Positions 8,901-16,353 of a stretch of DNA of 32,047 bases are shown one piece after another. The notes below the pieces were generated by a model, which saw only the letters and a program-made list of their open reading frames with translations, was not told the DNA's origin and made no database searches. Both the position numbers and the translations under genes were made by a program. How positions within the stretch are numbered: the first letter of the stretch is position 1; every line of letters starts with the position of its first letter. This DNA is from Candidatus Competibacteraceae bacterium (GTDB lineage Bacteria > Pseudomonadota > Gammaproteobacteria > Competibacterales > Competibacteraceae), in the NCBI GenBank assembly GCA_020444905.1, contig JAGRHQ010000019.1, forward strand, positions 1 to 32,047, in the 5' to 3' direction.

Positions 8901-9120
8901 GGAAATAAATCACTGGCTGGAGACCCTCGAAAGGTCCCACTCGATCCTGGCAAAGAACCCCATTAATTTCAAGTTGTTCAAAGGCCCGACGCAGCGCATG
9001 GATCTGCGGCGCTTTCGCTGCGGCCTTTTCCAGTTGATTTATGCTGGAAAAGAAATATGGCGGCTTGCGGTCATCCAGGCCAAAGTCTTTTTTCCAGTCC
9101 TTTTTGGCAATGGAGGTCAT
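5968..9120 (-). CDS. Eco57I-type N6-adenine DNA methyltransferase (restriction-modification or defence)
   Basis: 1050 residues. The N-terminal 320 residues form a mixed domain (for example APILVVIAPNDVHIYSG and a helical block to about 320) of the sort that precedes the methylase in large Eco57I/type IIG-like proteins. I see no convincing nuclease triad there. The methylase core has GAFYTP (330-335), motif I FLDPACGSGIFL (358-369), and motif IV NPPW (485-488), as expected for gamma-class adenine methylases. The C-terminal half resembles a target-recognition region (for example SSNWGVSRAEVHVEELLRLPFPLP). Only 39 nt separate it from the decarboxylase gene upstream, so it may be read from that promoter. 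By eye it is richer in A/T codons than its neighbours, in keeping with transfer. PglX of BREX is an alternative relative, but no other BREX gene is present. Confidence 0.82.
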   Translation of the reverse strand: MTSIAKKDWKKDFGLDDRKPPYFFSSINQLEKAAAKAPQIHALRRAFEQLEINGVLCQDRVGPFEGLQPVIYFRQVDNIDPNSILSLHRAFWNQGIAPILVVIAPNDVHIYSGLLPPTSTLIQSRRSPGLVETLERVQDQLRSFLLSVESGEYFHIHRHSFDPRQRVDRDLLHNLRVTRQALGQIQPVELASPTLDTLLCRLVFTCYLFDRGIIDEAYLKTLDIQDADHLRDILARKPRTEAKADLYRLFNQLASDFNGDLFRANLEEECRQIRVEHLEILDQFFHGAKVRSGQQAFWPYDFSFIPIETISAIYEHFLKAAGKEHKKETGAFYTPRLLAEFVLDMALEGETSLLDKRFLDPACGSGIFLVGLFNRLAEEWKLKNPEAYYDQRANGLMNVLRTNLYGVDSNHSACQITAFSLYLAFLDQLSPPDIRKLLGTWDRLPHLVFASGKPSAHLSAGTIRCADFFAEAATLPQKVNIIIGNPPWGSVKDGNTAAVRWCAERKLPLPDRQMATAFIWKAPSHLEDSGRVCFVLPHGTLFNHNDTAMRFQQSLFRTHAVDRVINLTDFQFFLFAESRAPALVIRYCKEKPANGAHLIDYWVPKTDWAITQAEIVSILPQDRSRVAVREVLDSLKRNDGPLIWKTKSWATPRDWRLLDRLSLMPRLRDIVSQSGRGPAKRWLIAEGFQPLGENDDLIKAQTLNLPSQLFIKATARQVNLFLLEGDCEKRSSAQVKVRLRSNKSTEVFKAPHVLVAKGFSHVAFADFDVSFRHALRGIHGPPSDRDLLIFLTACLRSDVARYFLFHTSSNWGVSRAEVHVEELLRLPFPLPDDTHNPERAHAIVREIAAAVVGAADEASRDLSNREDIVRSTQEKLNKLIDEYFDIDDIERMIITDTARIIIPSVRPSRGKLDVPTIKHSNAALRDSYTHLLCNRLNGWAKQGYQIHAKPVANALIGIGMVVLQKTKRGEQPIQLHATDNELLKVLDHLQRTVAKDYGPFALLRGLKVFYEDLLYITKPLGQRFWTNTAALNDADEIAATITIRSIREGA

Positions 9121-9158
9121 TTCACGTTGACTTTTTATCCCTGCGGAACGGCCATGCC

Positions 9159-9205
9159 ATCAGGTTTTCAGCAGCGAACGAATGACCGACGACGTGGTGA
9201 CCTTG
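9159..9205. repeat. Direct repeat bounding the methylase/nuclease cassette (copy within the intact gene)
   Basis: This is the partner of 5242-5288 in the same orientation: 42 of 47 positions match and the first 25 are identical. It is the last 46 bp of the malonyl-CoA decarboxylase gene including its stop codon, plus one base beyond. The two cassette genes lie entirely between the two copies. Confidence 0.85.
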
Positions 9206-10617
9206 CCTTCGCCGCGATATGCCTCGTGATTGGCTTCGATGTCATTGAGTTTGTAAAGATAGTTCACCATCATGCCCGCGGACTGAGACAAACCCTTGGC
9301 TGAAGTATCCCCTAGCCAGTTGAGCCGCTCAATTCGGGCGCCATTGGCCAGATGAAAGCGGGCCACCGGGTCTAGAACGGTGAGGCTATCGCGTTTCTCT
9401 TTGACCAAATAACGCGCGCATAACCGCATTAACGGATGTTTCAACGCTTTAGCGAGTTCTGATTTTTGCGGCCAGTCAGAAGCTTGCAGCAGGGTTTGCA
9501 GAGAAGCTGGCTCCTTGCCGGTTCCCGCCGCGCTGGCCAGCGCCTTGCGTTCAGTGGTGGTCAACCATTCCGTTTCCACATCCTGATCCGGCTCGCTCAA
9601 CTTGCGATCCAGCCAGCGCTGGAATCCCGGGATGGGCGACAGTGTGGCAAAGGTTTTGAGGTTCTTGAACTCACTGGCTAACTCATCCACTACCCGCTTG
9701 ATCAGGAAATTGCCGAAGCTGATCCCGCTCAGGCCATCGTGGGCGTTGGAGATTGAATAGAAAATGGCGGTGTCCGTAATGTGTGGATCGAGCACTGGCG
9801 CAGTCTCATCCAGCAAGGTTTGCACATTGTCGGCAATGCCATTCACCAGGGCGACCTGGACGATGATCAGCGGTTCGTTGGCCATGCGCGGATGAAAGAA
9901 GGCGAAGCAGCGCCGATCGGAACTGAGCCGGTTTTTCAGATCACCCCAGCCGGTGATCGGATGCACGGCTTCATAGGCAATCATTTTCTCCAGCAACGAG
10001 GCCGGCGAATCCCAGGTAATGCGCCGCAATTCCAGGAACCCAACATCAAACCAGGACGTCAGCAGCGACAATAAATCCCGCTCCAGCGCAGCCAGCGCCA
10101 GATCATTCCGGCTCCAGCTCAACAATTCCTCGCGCAGATCGACCAGAAACAGGAACCCCTCGGGCAGGGCGTTGAGTTGCGCCAGCAACCGCAGTCTCGG
10201 CGGTTGCAACGCCTGACGCAACGCCCGCTCCGCTTTGGTGCGCTCCCTGCTATCATCCCCTGCCTGTTGTACGGCGACTATCGCTTTGTCGACGGCCTTG
10301 CGGTCAATATCGAACTCAGTCGCCAGGATTTGCAGAAACCGCTGTCGGCCTTGGGCATTTAGCGACAGATAAGCGCGCCCCAGATTGGCGGCCCGCGCCC
10401 GGGCGGATACTTCGCCGCCCCGCGCTTCCAGACAGTCGCGCATCTGGACTCTCAGCGCTTCCGCGTCCTTTTCGGGAAGGTTAGGGTCTGGGGCTGCTGA
10501 GAACAGCCCCTCGCGCCAATCAGCCATTTCCCGCCAGGCTTCGCGGAGGTTGTACACGGTGCGGTTCAGCAGGCTGGCGCGGGTGATTTCAGCTTCACGG
10601 AGGGTTAGTTCGGTCAT
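9160..10617 (-). CDS. Malonyl-CoA decarboxylase
   Basis: 485 residues, the normal length of bacterial MCD (MatA/MLYCD family). It converts malonyl-CoA to acetyl-CoA and CO2. The helical N-terminal domain covers roughly 1-150. The catalytic acetyltransferase-like domain has the family stretches FFHPRMANEPLIIVQVAL, FYSISNAHDGLSGISFGNFLIKRVVDEL and FATLSPIPGFQRWL. The FHLANGA motif carries His422, the counterpart of the catalytic His in the human enzyme's FHLQNGA. The C-terminus (SAGMMVNYLYKL...SLLKT) is complete, although the methylase cassette begins immediately after it. The ribosome binding site upstream of the ATG is weak. No matB/matC partners are adjacent, so the role could be malonate use or control of malonyl-CoA pools. 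The 3' end may have been replaced when the cassette arrived. Confidence 0.92.
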   Translation of the reverse strand: MTELTLREAEITRASLLNRTVYNLREAWREMADWREGLFSAAPDPNLPEKDAEALRVQMRDCLEARGGEVSARARAANLGRAYLSLNAQGRQRFLQILATEFDIDRKAVDKAIVAVQQAGDDSRERTKAERALRQALQPPRLRLLAQLNALPEGFLFLVDLREELLSWSRNDLALAALERDLLSLLTSWFDVGFLELRRITWDSPASLLEKMIAYEAVHPITGWGDLKNRLSSDRRCFAFFHPRMANEPLIIVQVALVNGIADNVQTLLDETAPVLDPHITDTAIFYSISNAHDGLSGISFGNFLIKRVVDELASEFKNLKTFATLSPIPGFQRWLDRKLSEPDQDVETEWLTTTERKALASAAGTGKEPASLQTLLQASDWPQKSELAKALKHPLMRLCARYLVKEKRDSLTVLDPVARFHLANGARIERLNWLGDTSAKGLSQSAGMMVNYLYKLNDIEANHEAYRGEGKVTTSSVIRSLLKT

Positions 10618-10719
10618 GACAAAAGCACCAAAGGGTCAGAGTCAACCGTAATCGTCTTATGGTTTGATTATAGGCATTTGTTCTAACAAGAGCAGGGGAT
10701 TTTCAAGCCCCCGTTGAAC

Positions 10720-11565
10720 TTAACCCGCTATGATCACGCTATCTTCAAGTAAAATTTCCACTTCAGCCAGCGCAATTTCCCCCAAACCCAGGGTGTGCGC
10801 CTCTGGCAAGGCGGCCAATGCAATATTTGGATCCGCATGCAGGCCGATTCCCAGTCTTTCACAAGCTTGATCGGCCAGACGGACAATGACCAGCAACATA
10901 TTGTCGCTATCGTAAGGCTCCTTATGATGATCGCGGGCCACAATGCAGTATTCATTGGGCAGGTTCCAGCGCTTCATGAGCACATAACCTTGGGCATTAT
11001 GCATGTTGCTATCCAACAACTCTTCCACCAGATTTTTCTGCATTTGAGCGCCGGTCAACTGTTTTGTGGCCGACAGCTCGTCGATCACGCGCAGAATCGC
11101 CAATTGGCCGATGTTATGCAGCAAGCCGGCCATGAATGCATCATCGGCCTGTTGTTTACAGCCGCTGTGATAGGCCAGCCATTGACTGCTCAGGGCCGAA
11201 GCAAAAGCGTGTTGCCAGAGTTTCTCCATGTAATGGCTCAATAGTGGACTGCGGGTAAGATAGAGGCTGCGTTGCGAAACCGCCATCGCCAGCATGGCCA
11301 CCTTGCGGATGCCGAGACGAATAATTGCCTTCTGAATGGTGTTAATTCGCTGTAATCCCTTGTAGAACGATGAATTGGCGACGCGCAGGATTTGGCTGGC
11401 CAACGCCTGGTCACCGATAATCATTTTTTCAAGGTCAGCGACCCGGACGTCGCCATCGTGCAAGGCTTTTTGCAATTTCATCGCGACCGCCGGGAAAGCC
11501 GGCAATTGCAGCGTATCCGTGATCAGCGCCTGGATGATCATGTCTTGCAGTGAGTGCTGGGCCAT
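10720..11565 (-). CDS. HDOD-domain signalling protein
   Basis: About 281 residues. I placed the start at an ATG with GGGAG eight nt upstream; TTG and ATG codons 18-21 nt earlier lack this. Almost the whole length is one HDOD domain: LQLPAFPAVAMKLQKAL, IIGDQALASQILRVANSSFYKG, INTIQKAIIRLGIRKVAMLAMA, and the HD-like AFMAGLLHNIGQLAIL (HN in place of the catalytic HD). The metal-dependent phosphodiesterase pair is therefore not intact, as is usual for HDOD proteins, which act by protein contacts in signalling. No output domain is attached. It follows the secretion/pilus-type ATPase gene by about 55 nt on the same strand, so they are probably co-transcribed and may work together on surface motility or secretion. 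Confidence 0.9.
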   Translation of the reverse strand: MAQHSLQDMIIQALITDTLQLPAFPAVAMKLQKALHDGDVRVADLEKMIIGDQALASQILRVANSSFYKGLQRINTIQKAIIRLGIRKVAMLAMAVSQRSLYLTRSPLLSHYMEKLWQHAFASALSSQWLAYHSGCKQQADDAFMAGLLHNIGQLAILRVIDELSATKQLTGAQMQKNLVEELLDSNMHNAQGYVLMKRWNLPNEYCIVARDHHKEPYDSDNMLLVIVRLADQACERLGIGLHADPNIALAALPEAHTLGLGEIALAEVEILLEDSVIIAG

Positions 11566-11619
11566 GTGTTCACTCCCATCCATCAATGCGTGTGCTGCTG
11601 TTTCGCTGTTGATTAATTT

Positions 11620-13767
11620 TCATGTAATTCCTACCAGGCGCTTGATTTCCGCCAGCGGTCGGGGCTTTTCAAGACGCGGCAAATAACGGAACGCTTCGGC
11701 CAAGGTGGTTTCGCCTCGGGCCGCCTTGGCCAAACCATCCTCCAGCAGGGTCACCATGCCCGCTTCCTCCAGGCAAATCCGGCGAATGTCATGAGCCGTG
11801 CTTTTCTGGAGCATGGCGTCCTTGACGGCGATATTCAGAATAAGCAACTCAAAAATCCCGATGCGACCCCGGTAACCGGTGTGCCGGCAGGCCGGACAAC
11901 CTCGTCCCTGCTGGAAATTGGTTCCCTCCAAATCATGATGCTTGTAGCCTAAGCGTTGCAGTTCACCGGAGTTGGGCTGATAGAGTTCGGCGCAATGGGG
12001 ACAAACCCGGCGCAGCAACCGCTGGGCCAGCACGGCGACTACAGTCGAGGCAATCAGGAAGGTTTCAATATTCATATTCATCAGCCGCAACAAAGCGCCG
12101 GTGCTGTCTTCGGTATGGAAGGTCGTGAGCACCTTGTGGCCGGTCAGCGCCGCCTGGATCGCGGCTTCCGCCGAGAAGCGGTCACGAATTTCACCCAGAA
12201 CAATCACGTCCGGGTCCTGGCGCATGATATGCGGCAAGGTGGTTTCAAAAGTCAGATCGATTTTCCGATTCAACGAGCATTGTGCGATGCCTTCGATGAC
12301 GAATTCTACCGGGTCCTCTGCGGTGGTCACGCAACGATCAATGCTATTCAAATAGTTGACCGCACTGTATAGAGTGGTGGTTTTACCAGTGCCGGTGGGA
12401 CCGGTGATCAAGATGATACCGCTGGGCAACTCAAGCGCATCCTCATAGAAATGGTTCAGGGTGCGCGGAAACATATTAAGCTGGTCCAATGGCACCAACT
12501 GGGTCTTGCGCAGCAACCGCAGAACGATTTTTTCGCCGTAGACCGTGACATAGACGGAAACCCGGACATCAATATTTCGCCCGGTATTCGGATCCTCGAA
12601 AGTAATATGGCCGTCCTGGTGACGCCGCCGTTCGGCAATATCCGCTCTGCTCAGAATCTTGATGCGATTAATGAACGCCGAGGCCAGTTTCTTATTAATG
12701 GTTTTGTAAACGCCCAGGACGCCATCGCAGCGAAACCGGATGCGCAGATCATTCTTCATCGGTTCGATGTGAATGTCGCTGACCTGGGTCTGGACCGCAT
12801 CCAGCAACATGGTATTGACCAGTTCAATGACCTGGCGGGTATCATCAGTTTGAATCGTCGGTCCTGTCGATACTTGGTAATGCCGCTGATACGCTTCGAT
12901 TGTTTCGCGGATAATCCGCTTGCTGGCAATCAATGGCGTCAGGTCAGCTCCGAAAAGTCGCTCGGCTTCCCGACGGGCGCGTTGGTCGAGGGGGTCGGCA
13001 AAAGCGACCAGAACCTGGTTATCCTTGACGTGCAGCGGCAGAAAATGACGTTGCAGAAACCAGTTGGGATTGGCTTTCTCCATCAACTTGCGGTCGACGT
13101 CGCTCAAGTCGGGCTTGACCTGCGGGAACCCCAGTTGATCAGCCAATACATCAATTAGCTTGTTTTCCTCGATAAAGTGGTTTTCCAGGAGGATGTCGCC
13201 CAGTTTTTTGCCTTTTCCAGACTCCCGTTGCAACGCCAGAGCCGCCCGCAGATCCTGTTCCCGTAGGAAACCCAGCTCCACCAGCAAGGCACCAATTCGC
13301 ACCAAAATCCGATGCTTGCGCAGCGTATTGCGCTGTTGTTCCAGGCTGACATAACCAATTTCATTGAGAACGCTGAGCAAGGGTTTTTCCGTGGAAAGCT
13401 TGGCGCGCACCCGCATCGCGTAGGCCAATTGCTGATCGGTAATGATTCCGTCTTCAACCAGAAATTTGGCGATTTCCAAACCGGTATCGTTAGCGGAAAG
13501 CGGTTTATTGGGCGCTGATTCCAGGCGAACAGTAGGCAGAGTTACCTGGGAATCGACAGACGCGGCTTCCAGGCGAACGGTGGGCGATTCACCGGAACTA
13601 ACCTTATGCTGCAGGGTCGCTGGATCAGTCGCCTGCGGCAACGTCCCCGTGGATAGATCAGGCGAAGCAGGGCGTTGCGTTGGCGAAGACATGGACGACC
13701 TCATAAATGAAATGTGAAGGTGTGTTTGTATTTCAGCATAATTACTAATGTTTGGCGAATCCGGCAT
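11620..13767 (-). CDS. GspE/PilB-family assembly ATPase with MshEN N-terminal domains
   Basis: 715 residues. The first ATG has AGGA 7 nt upstream; an internal ATG at residue 26 (GAGG, spacing 8) is an equally good start. After a low-complexity leader with two PTVRLE repeats come tandem MshEN-like repeats (about 98-150 and 156-215). The second (RIGALLVELGFLREQDLRAALALQ...KLGDILLENHFIEENKL) fits the c-di-GMP-binding MshEN pattern. The ATPase part has Walker A GPTGTGKT (456-463), Asp box AEDPVE, Walker B VIVLGEIRD (521-529), His box LTTFHTEDS, and a four-Cys zinc site (CPHC 589-592, CPAC 624-627). It powers type II secretion or type IV pilus extension at the inner membrane. No pilin, PilC or other pilus genes are adjacent, so its machine is unknown. 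It is followed by the HDOD gene. Confidence 0.9.
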   Translation of the reverse strand: MPDSPNISNYAEIQTHLHISFMRSSMSSPTQRPASPDLSTGTLPQATDPATLQHKVSSGESPTVRLEAASVDSQVTLPTVRLESAPNKPLSANDTGLEIAKFLVEDGIITDQQLAYAMRVRAKLSTEKPLLSVLNEIGYVSLEQQRNTLRKHRILVRIGALLVELGFLREQDLRAALALQRESGKGKKLGDILLENHFIEENKLIDVLADQLGFPQVKPDLSDVDRKLMEKANPNWFLQRHFLPLHVKDNQVLVAFADPLDQRARREAERLFGADLTPLIASKRIIRETIEAYQRHYQVSTGPTIQTDDTRQVIELVNTMLLDAVQTQVSDIHIEPMKNDLRIRFRCDGVLGVYKTINKKLASAFINRIKILSRADIAERRRHQDGHITFEDPNTGRNIDVRVSVYVTVYGEKIVLRLLRKTQLVPLDQLNMFPRTLNHFYEDALELPSGIILITGPTGTGKTTTLYSAVNYLNSIDRCVTTAEDPVEFVIEGIAQCSLNRKIDLTFETTLPHIMRQDPDVIVLGEIRDRFSAEAAIQAALTGHKVLTTFHTEDSTGALLRLMNMNIETFLIASTVVAVLAQRLLRRVCPHCAELYQPNSGELQRLGYKHHDLEGTNFQQGRGCPACRHTGYRGRIGIFELLILNIAVKDAMLQKSTAHDIRRICLEEAGMVTLLEDGLAKAARGETTLAEAFRYLPRLEKPRPLAEIKRLVGIT

Positions 13768-13951
13768 CGCTGTTCCTATCCCGAATTGGACTCTAATACA
13801 ATAATTATTGGACTTGATTAAAGCTTATAAGGATCAATAAACCGGCAGGCCTGCTTACAGCAAAAACCGGGCTAGTAACCTACAATTAGACAAGGTTTGG
13901 GAGCCGAATCCCCGGTTTCCCGTTGTTTGTCCGGATTTATGGAGATTGACG

Positions 13952-15199
13952 ATGTCCATGCTTGCGGTTCGCGTCTCGGAGGATCCCCATCGCCCACTTG
14001 GGCATGCTATTGTGACGATTGATGGCCTGCCACATACTCTTGAGACCTTCGTATTCGCCCTTAACCGCCATGGTTTTGCCGCTAACCATCTTGGGACAGA
14101 CGGCTGGCAAGGCGCGGAATGTTGGCTGCAACCGGAAGAGGCTTGGTACGACAGTGACTCTCTGAAATTCGTGATCAATCCCAATCTGGCGTTTCAGCTG
14201 GAAAACATGCCTTACCAGCTAGCGGTGCGCGGTGAGGGATTGAATGAAACCGTTGCTGTGACTTTCGTCTGGCCTCTGGAATTGGCGATCGAAGAAGACA
14301 TGGCAACCACGACTCGACGGCTCGTAGTGAGCGGCGCTCGCGTGGGTTCCCGCCCTAAACCGCGCCCAAAAACTGTGCCGGAACCTGCGTTGCCGGAAAT
14401 GCGGAACGTCGATCTGCCTATCCCCGATCTACCGATCCCTGAGCTGGGTTGCGGTCTGGAGCTAGAGTATGTGGACGATGGCGAAACGACTCGTCCAGTT
14501 CCTCCCTTATCCCCGCCCCCAGAAGAAGAGGAACTGCCGACCCGCATAAAAGTGCATGAATCCAAACGCTCTTTCTTGGGCGCTGATGCGATCAGGGACG
14601 CCACACCCACCCGGCGAGTGGATGGGCGAATTGTCTCAACGCCTTTGGGCAGCGAGGAACGGGTTTTTGGTAAGCCAACCGGCGCGCCGGAAGTACTGGC
14701 GAAGGAATTTCGCCCGTCTCAGTCGCCACCGTCACCCGCTACGCCTTTGCCACCCTCCACGCCAGCGCCCTCTCCCTTGCCAGTCGCGCCACCGCCGGGT
14801 CCAGCAGCTGGGAGCGGGAAGCCACGCGGTAAAACCGGATGGCTGTTCCCTGGCTTGGCCGCCGCAGCGGTGCTGGCGGCGGTGGGCGTAACCGGATGGT
14901 GGTGGTTTGGTCAGCGTGACGCCACCGCGCCGGCCTTCGCGATCCAACCTGTGGAGCATTCCGTAGATATCCAGAGAGAACCTTTGAAACTGACGCCTGC
15001 GCCGGAACCCACGCCTGCGCCGGAACCCACGCCTGCGCCGGAACCCACGCCTGCGCCGGAACCCACGCCTGCGCCGGAACCTGTGCCGACAGCAAAGCCA
15101 CGCCCCGATTCCAAACATAGCCTGGAGGAAGAATTAAGCTCACAATTCGATTCGACCACACAAGAGTTGGAGCAGCGGTTACGTCGAAAAACGCCTTGA
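13952..15199 (+). CDS. Unknown single-span membrane protein with proline-rich linker and TPAPEP repeats
   Basis: 415 residues from an ATG with GGAG 7 nt upstream; a TTG 6 nt earlier is less likely. I do not recognise the N-terminal domain (about 1-115: compact, beta-rich, with PLGHAIVTIDGLPHTLETFVFALNRHGF and AECWLQPEEAWY). It should be cytoplasmic. A long Pro/Glu-rich linker (about 135-290) leads to one membrane span (about 296-319, ending GVTGWWWFG). A periplasmic tail follows, with five TPAPEP repeats and a short acidic helix (SLEEELSSQFDSTTQELEQRL). The same layout, including an LEEEL motif, recurs in the last gene of this operon. It is first of four tightly spaced plus-strand genes. Function unknown; perhaps a scaffold linking a cytoplasmic module to periplasmic partners. 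Confidence 0.75.
   Translation: MSMLAVRVSEDPHRPLGHAIVTIDGLPHTLETFVFALNRHGFAANHLGTDGWQGAECWLQPEEAWYDSDSLKFVINPNLAFQLENMPYQLAVRGEGLNETVAVTFVWPLELAIEEDMATTTRRLVVSGARVGSRPKPRPKTVPEPALPEMRNVDLPIPDLPIPELGCGLELEYVDDGETTRPVPPLSPPPEEEELPTRIKVHESKRSFLGADAIRDATPTRRVDGRIVSTPLGSEERVFGKPTGAPEVLAKEFRPSQSPPSPATPLPPSTPAPSPLPVAPPPGPAAGSGKPRGKTGWLFPGLAAAAVLAAVGVTGWWWFGQRDATAPAFAIQPVEHSVDIQREPLKLTPAPEPTPAPEPTPAPEPTPAPEPTPAPEPVPTAKPRPDSKHSLEEELSSQFDSTTQELEQRLRRKTP
14993..15082 (+). repeat. In-frame 18-bp minisatellite, five units
   Basis: Five head-to-tail copies of an 18-bp unit encoding TPAPEP; the first four are identical and the fifth differs only in its last base. The unit is a multiple of three, so copy-number change would alter the length of the periplasmic linker without a frameshift. 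Confidence 0.95.
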
Positions 15200-15265
15200 G
15201 AGTGTGAGAAAATCAGGCTTCAGGGAATTTACTCGCCGCTCCCCGTTCCAGGAGTCCTTACCTTT

Positions 15266-16321
15266 ATGAATCGTTTGCTCATTGGCCGTCTGCTGTTACT
15301 GCTCAATCTGATCGTTGGGACGCCGGTCATGGCCGCTGACGTCAACACGCAACCGGTCGGCATGGTCACGGGTTCCAAGACCGGCACCTACATTCAATTT
15401 GGCAATGATATTGCCGGAGTTGCGAAAACAGTGGGTCTGGATATTCTGGTGAAGGACTCCAAGGGTTCCATCGACAATATCCGGCGCATGAACAGCAAGG
15501 AAAATGCCGCCCTGGGGATTGTGCAATCCGATGTGCTGGGTTTCCTGAGCCGCTCCGAAAGCCCCGAAATGCGCCAACTCGCCGGGCGGTTGCGTTTGAT
15601 TTTTCCTTTTTACAATGAAGAAGTCCACTTGTTTGCCAACAAGTCCATTCAATCTTTTGGCGATCTCCAGGGTAAGCGGGTCGTCGTCGGTGAGGAAGGT
15701 AGTGGGAACTGGTTGACCGCCATCAACCTCTTGCAGTTGACCGGAGCCAAGCCGTCGGAATTGCTGCAAATTGCGCCGTTGTCGGGGGTGACCGCCGTTC
15801 TCAAGGGCGAGGCGGATGCGATGTTTTACGTAGCCGGCAAGCCGGTCAGTCTGTTTACCAAAGTCGGTAATTTGATTAATAAGCCGGAATTTGCGGCGAT
15901 GCTGGCGAACGTCCATTTTGTACCGCTTGATGATCCCAAAATGCTGCGTGAATATGTGGCCACCCGGATTGGGCCATCGGATTACGAATGGTTGGATCGC
16001 GAAACGCCAACAATTGCGGTGAAAGCGGTGCTGATGAGCTTTGACTTTTCCGGCAGGCAAAGCGCTTATTTCGCGCAACGCTGCCAACAATTGGCGAAGC
16101 TGGGCCAAGCGATTCGCGCCAATCTCAACGCACTGCAGCAAACTGGCCATCCCAAGTGGAAGGAAGTCAATCTCAATGAGAAAGTTGGGATCTGGTCGCT
16201 AGACTCCTGTTCGCGGGATTCGGCCAAAAGCGGCGACTCAAAGATTGATCTCACTCGCGAATTGGAAAAAATATTGCTGAATCAGCAGGAATGGCCGTAC
16301 CGAATGACTCCGGCAGCCTGA
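15266..16321 (+). CDS. TAXI-type solute-binding protein (orphan)
   Basis: 351 residues. A Sec signal peptide (MNRLLIGRLLLLLNLIVGTPVMAAD) is followed by the TAXI/NMT1-like binding fold: VGMVTGSKTGTYIQFGNDIAGVAK, ALGIVQSDVLGFL, EEVHLFANKSIQSFGDLQGKRVVVGEEGSGNWLTA, and ADAMFYVAGKPVSLF. Such proteins deliver carboxylates or amino acids to TRAP permeases. No TRAP permease (fused 4TM-12TM) is present in the window. The gene is embedded between two unknown membrane proteins, so it may act as a periplasmic ligand sensor instead. AGGAG lies about 11 nt before the ATG. The extended C-terminus (after about 270) has KWKEVNLNEKVGIWSLDSC and a helical tail not typical of the core family. Confidence 0.87.
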   Translation: MNRLLIGRLLLLLNLIVGTPVMAADVNTQPVGMVTGSKTGTYIQFGNDIAGVAKTVGLDILVKDSKGSIDNIRRMNSKENAALGIVQSDVLGFLSRSESPEMRQLAGRLRLIFPFYNEEVHLFANKSIQSFGDLQGKRVVVGEEGSGNWLTAINLLQLTGAKPSELLQIAPLSGVTAVLKGEADAMFYVAGKPVSLFTKVGNLINKPEFAAMLANVHFVPLDDPKMLREYVATRIGPSDYEWLDRETPTIAVKAVLMSFDFSGRQSAYFAQRCQQLAKLGQAIRANLNALQQTGHPKWKEVNLNEKVGIWSLDSCSRDSAKSGDSKIDLTRELEKILLNQQEWPYRMTPAA

Positions 16322-16353
16322 ACCCCATTTTTATGACTTGAGGGAGAAGATTA

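Noticed and set aside
5968..9120. BREX PglX or DISARM methylase
   Set aside because: No pglZ, brxC, brxL, helicase or other BREX/DISARM component lies beside it; a two-gene restriction-modification-like pair fits better.
10690..10715. Terminator after the HDOD gene
   Set aside because: The short GGGG/CCCC stem lacks a T-run on either strand.
14732..15161. Minus-strand ORFs with RRRRGF/PAQAWV/GSGAGV repeats
   Set aside because: Antisense readings of the 18-bp coding minisatellite; no start signals or family features.
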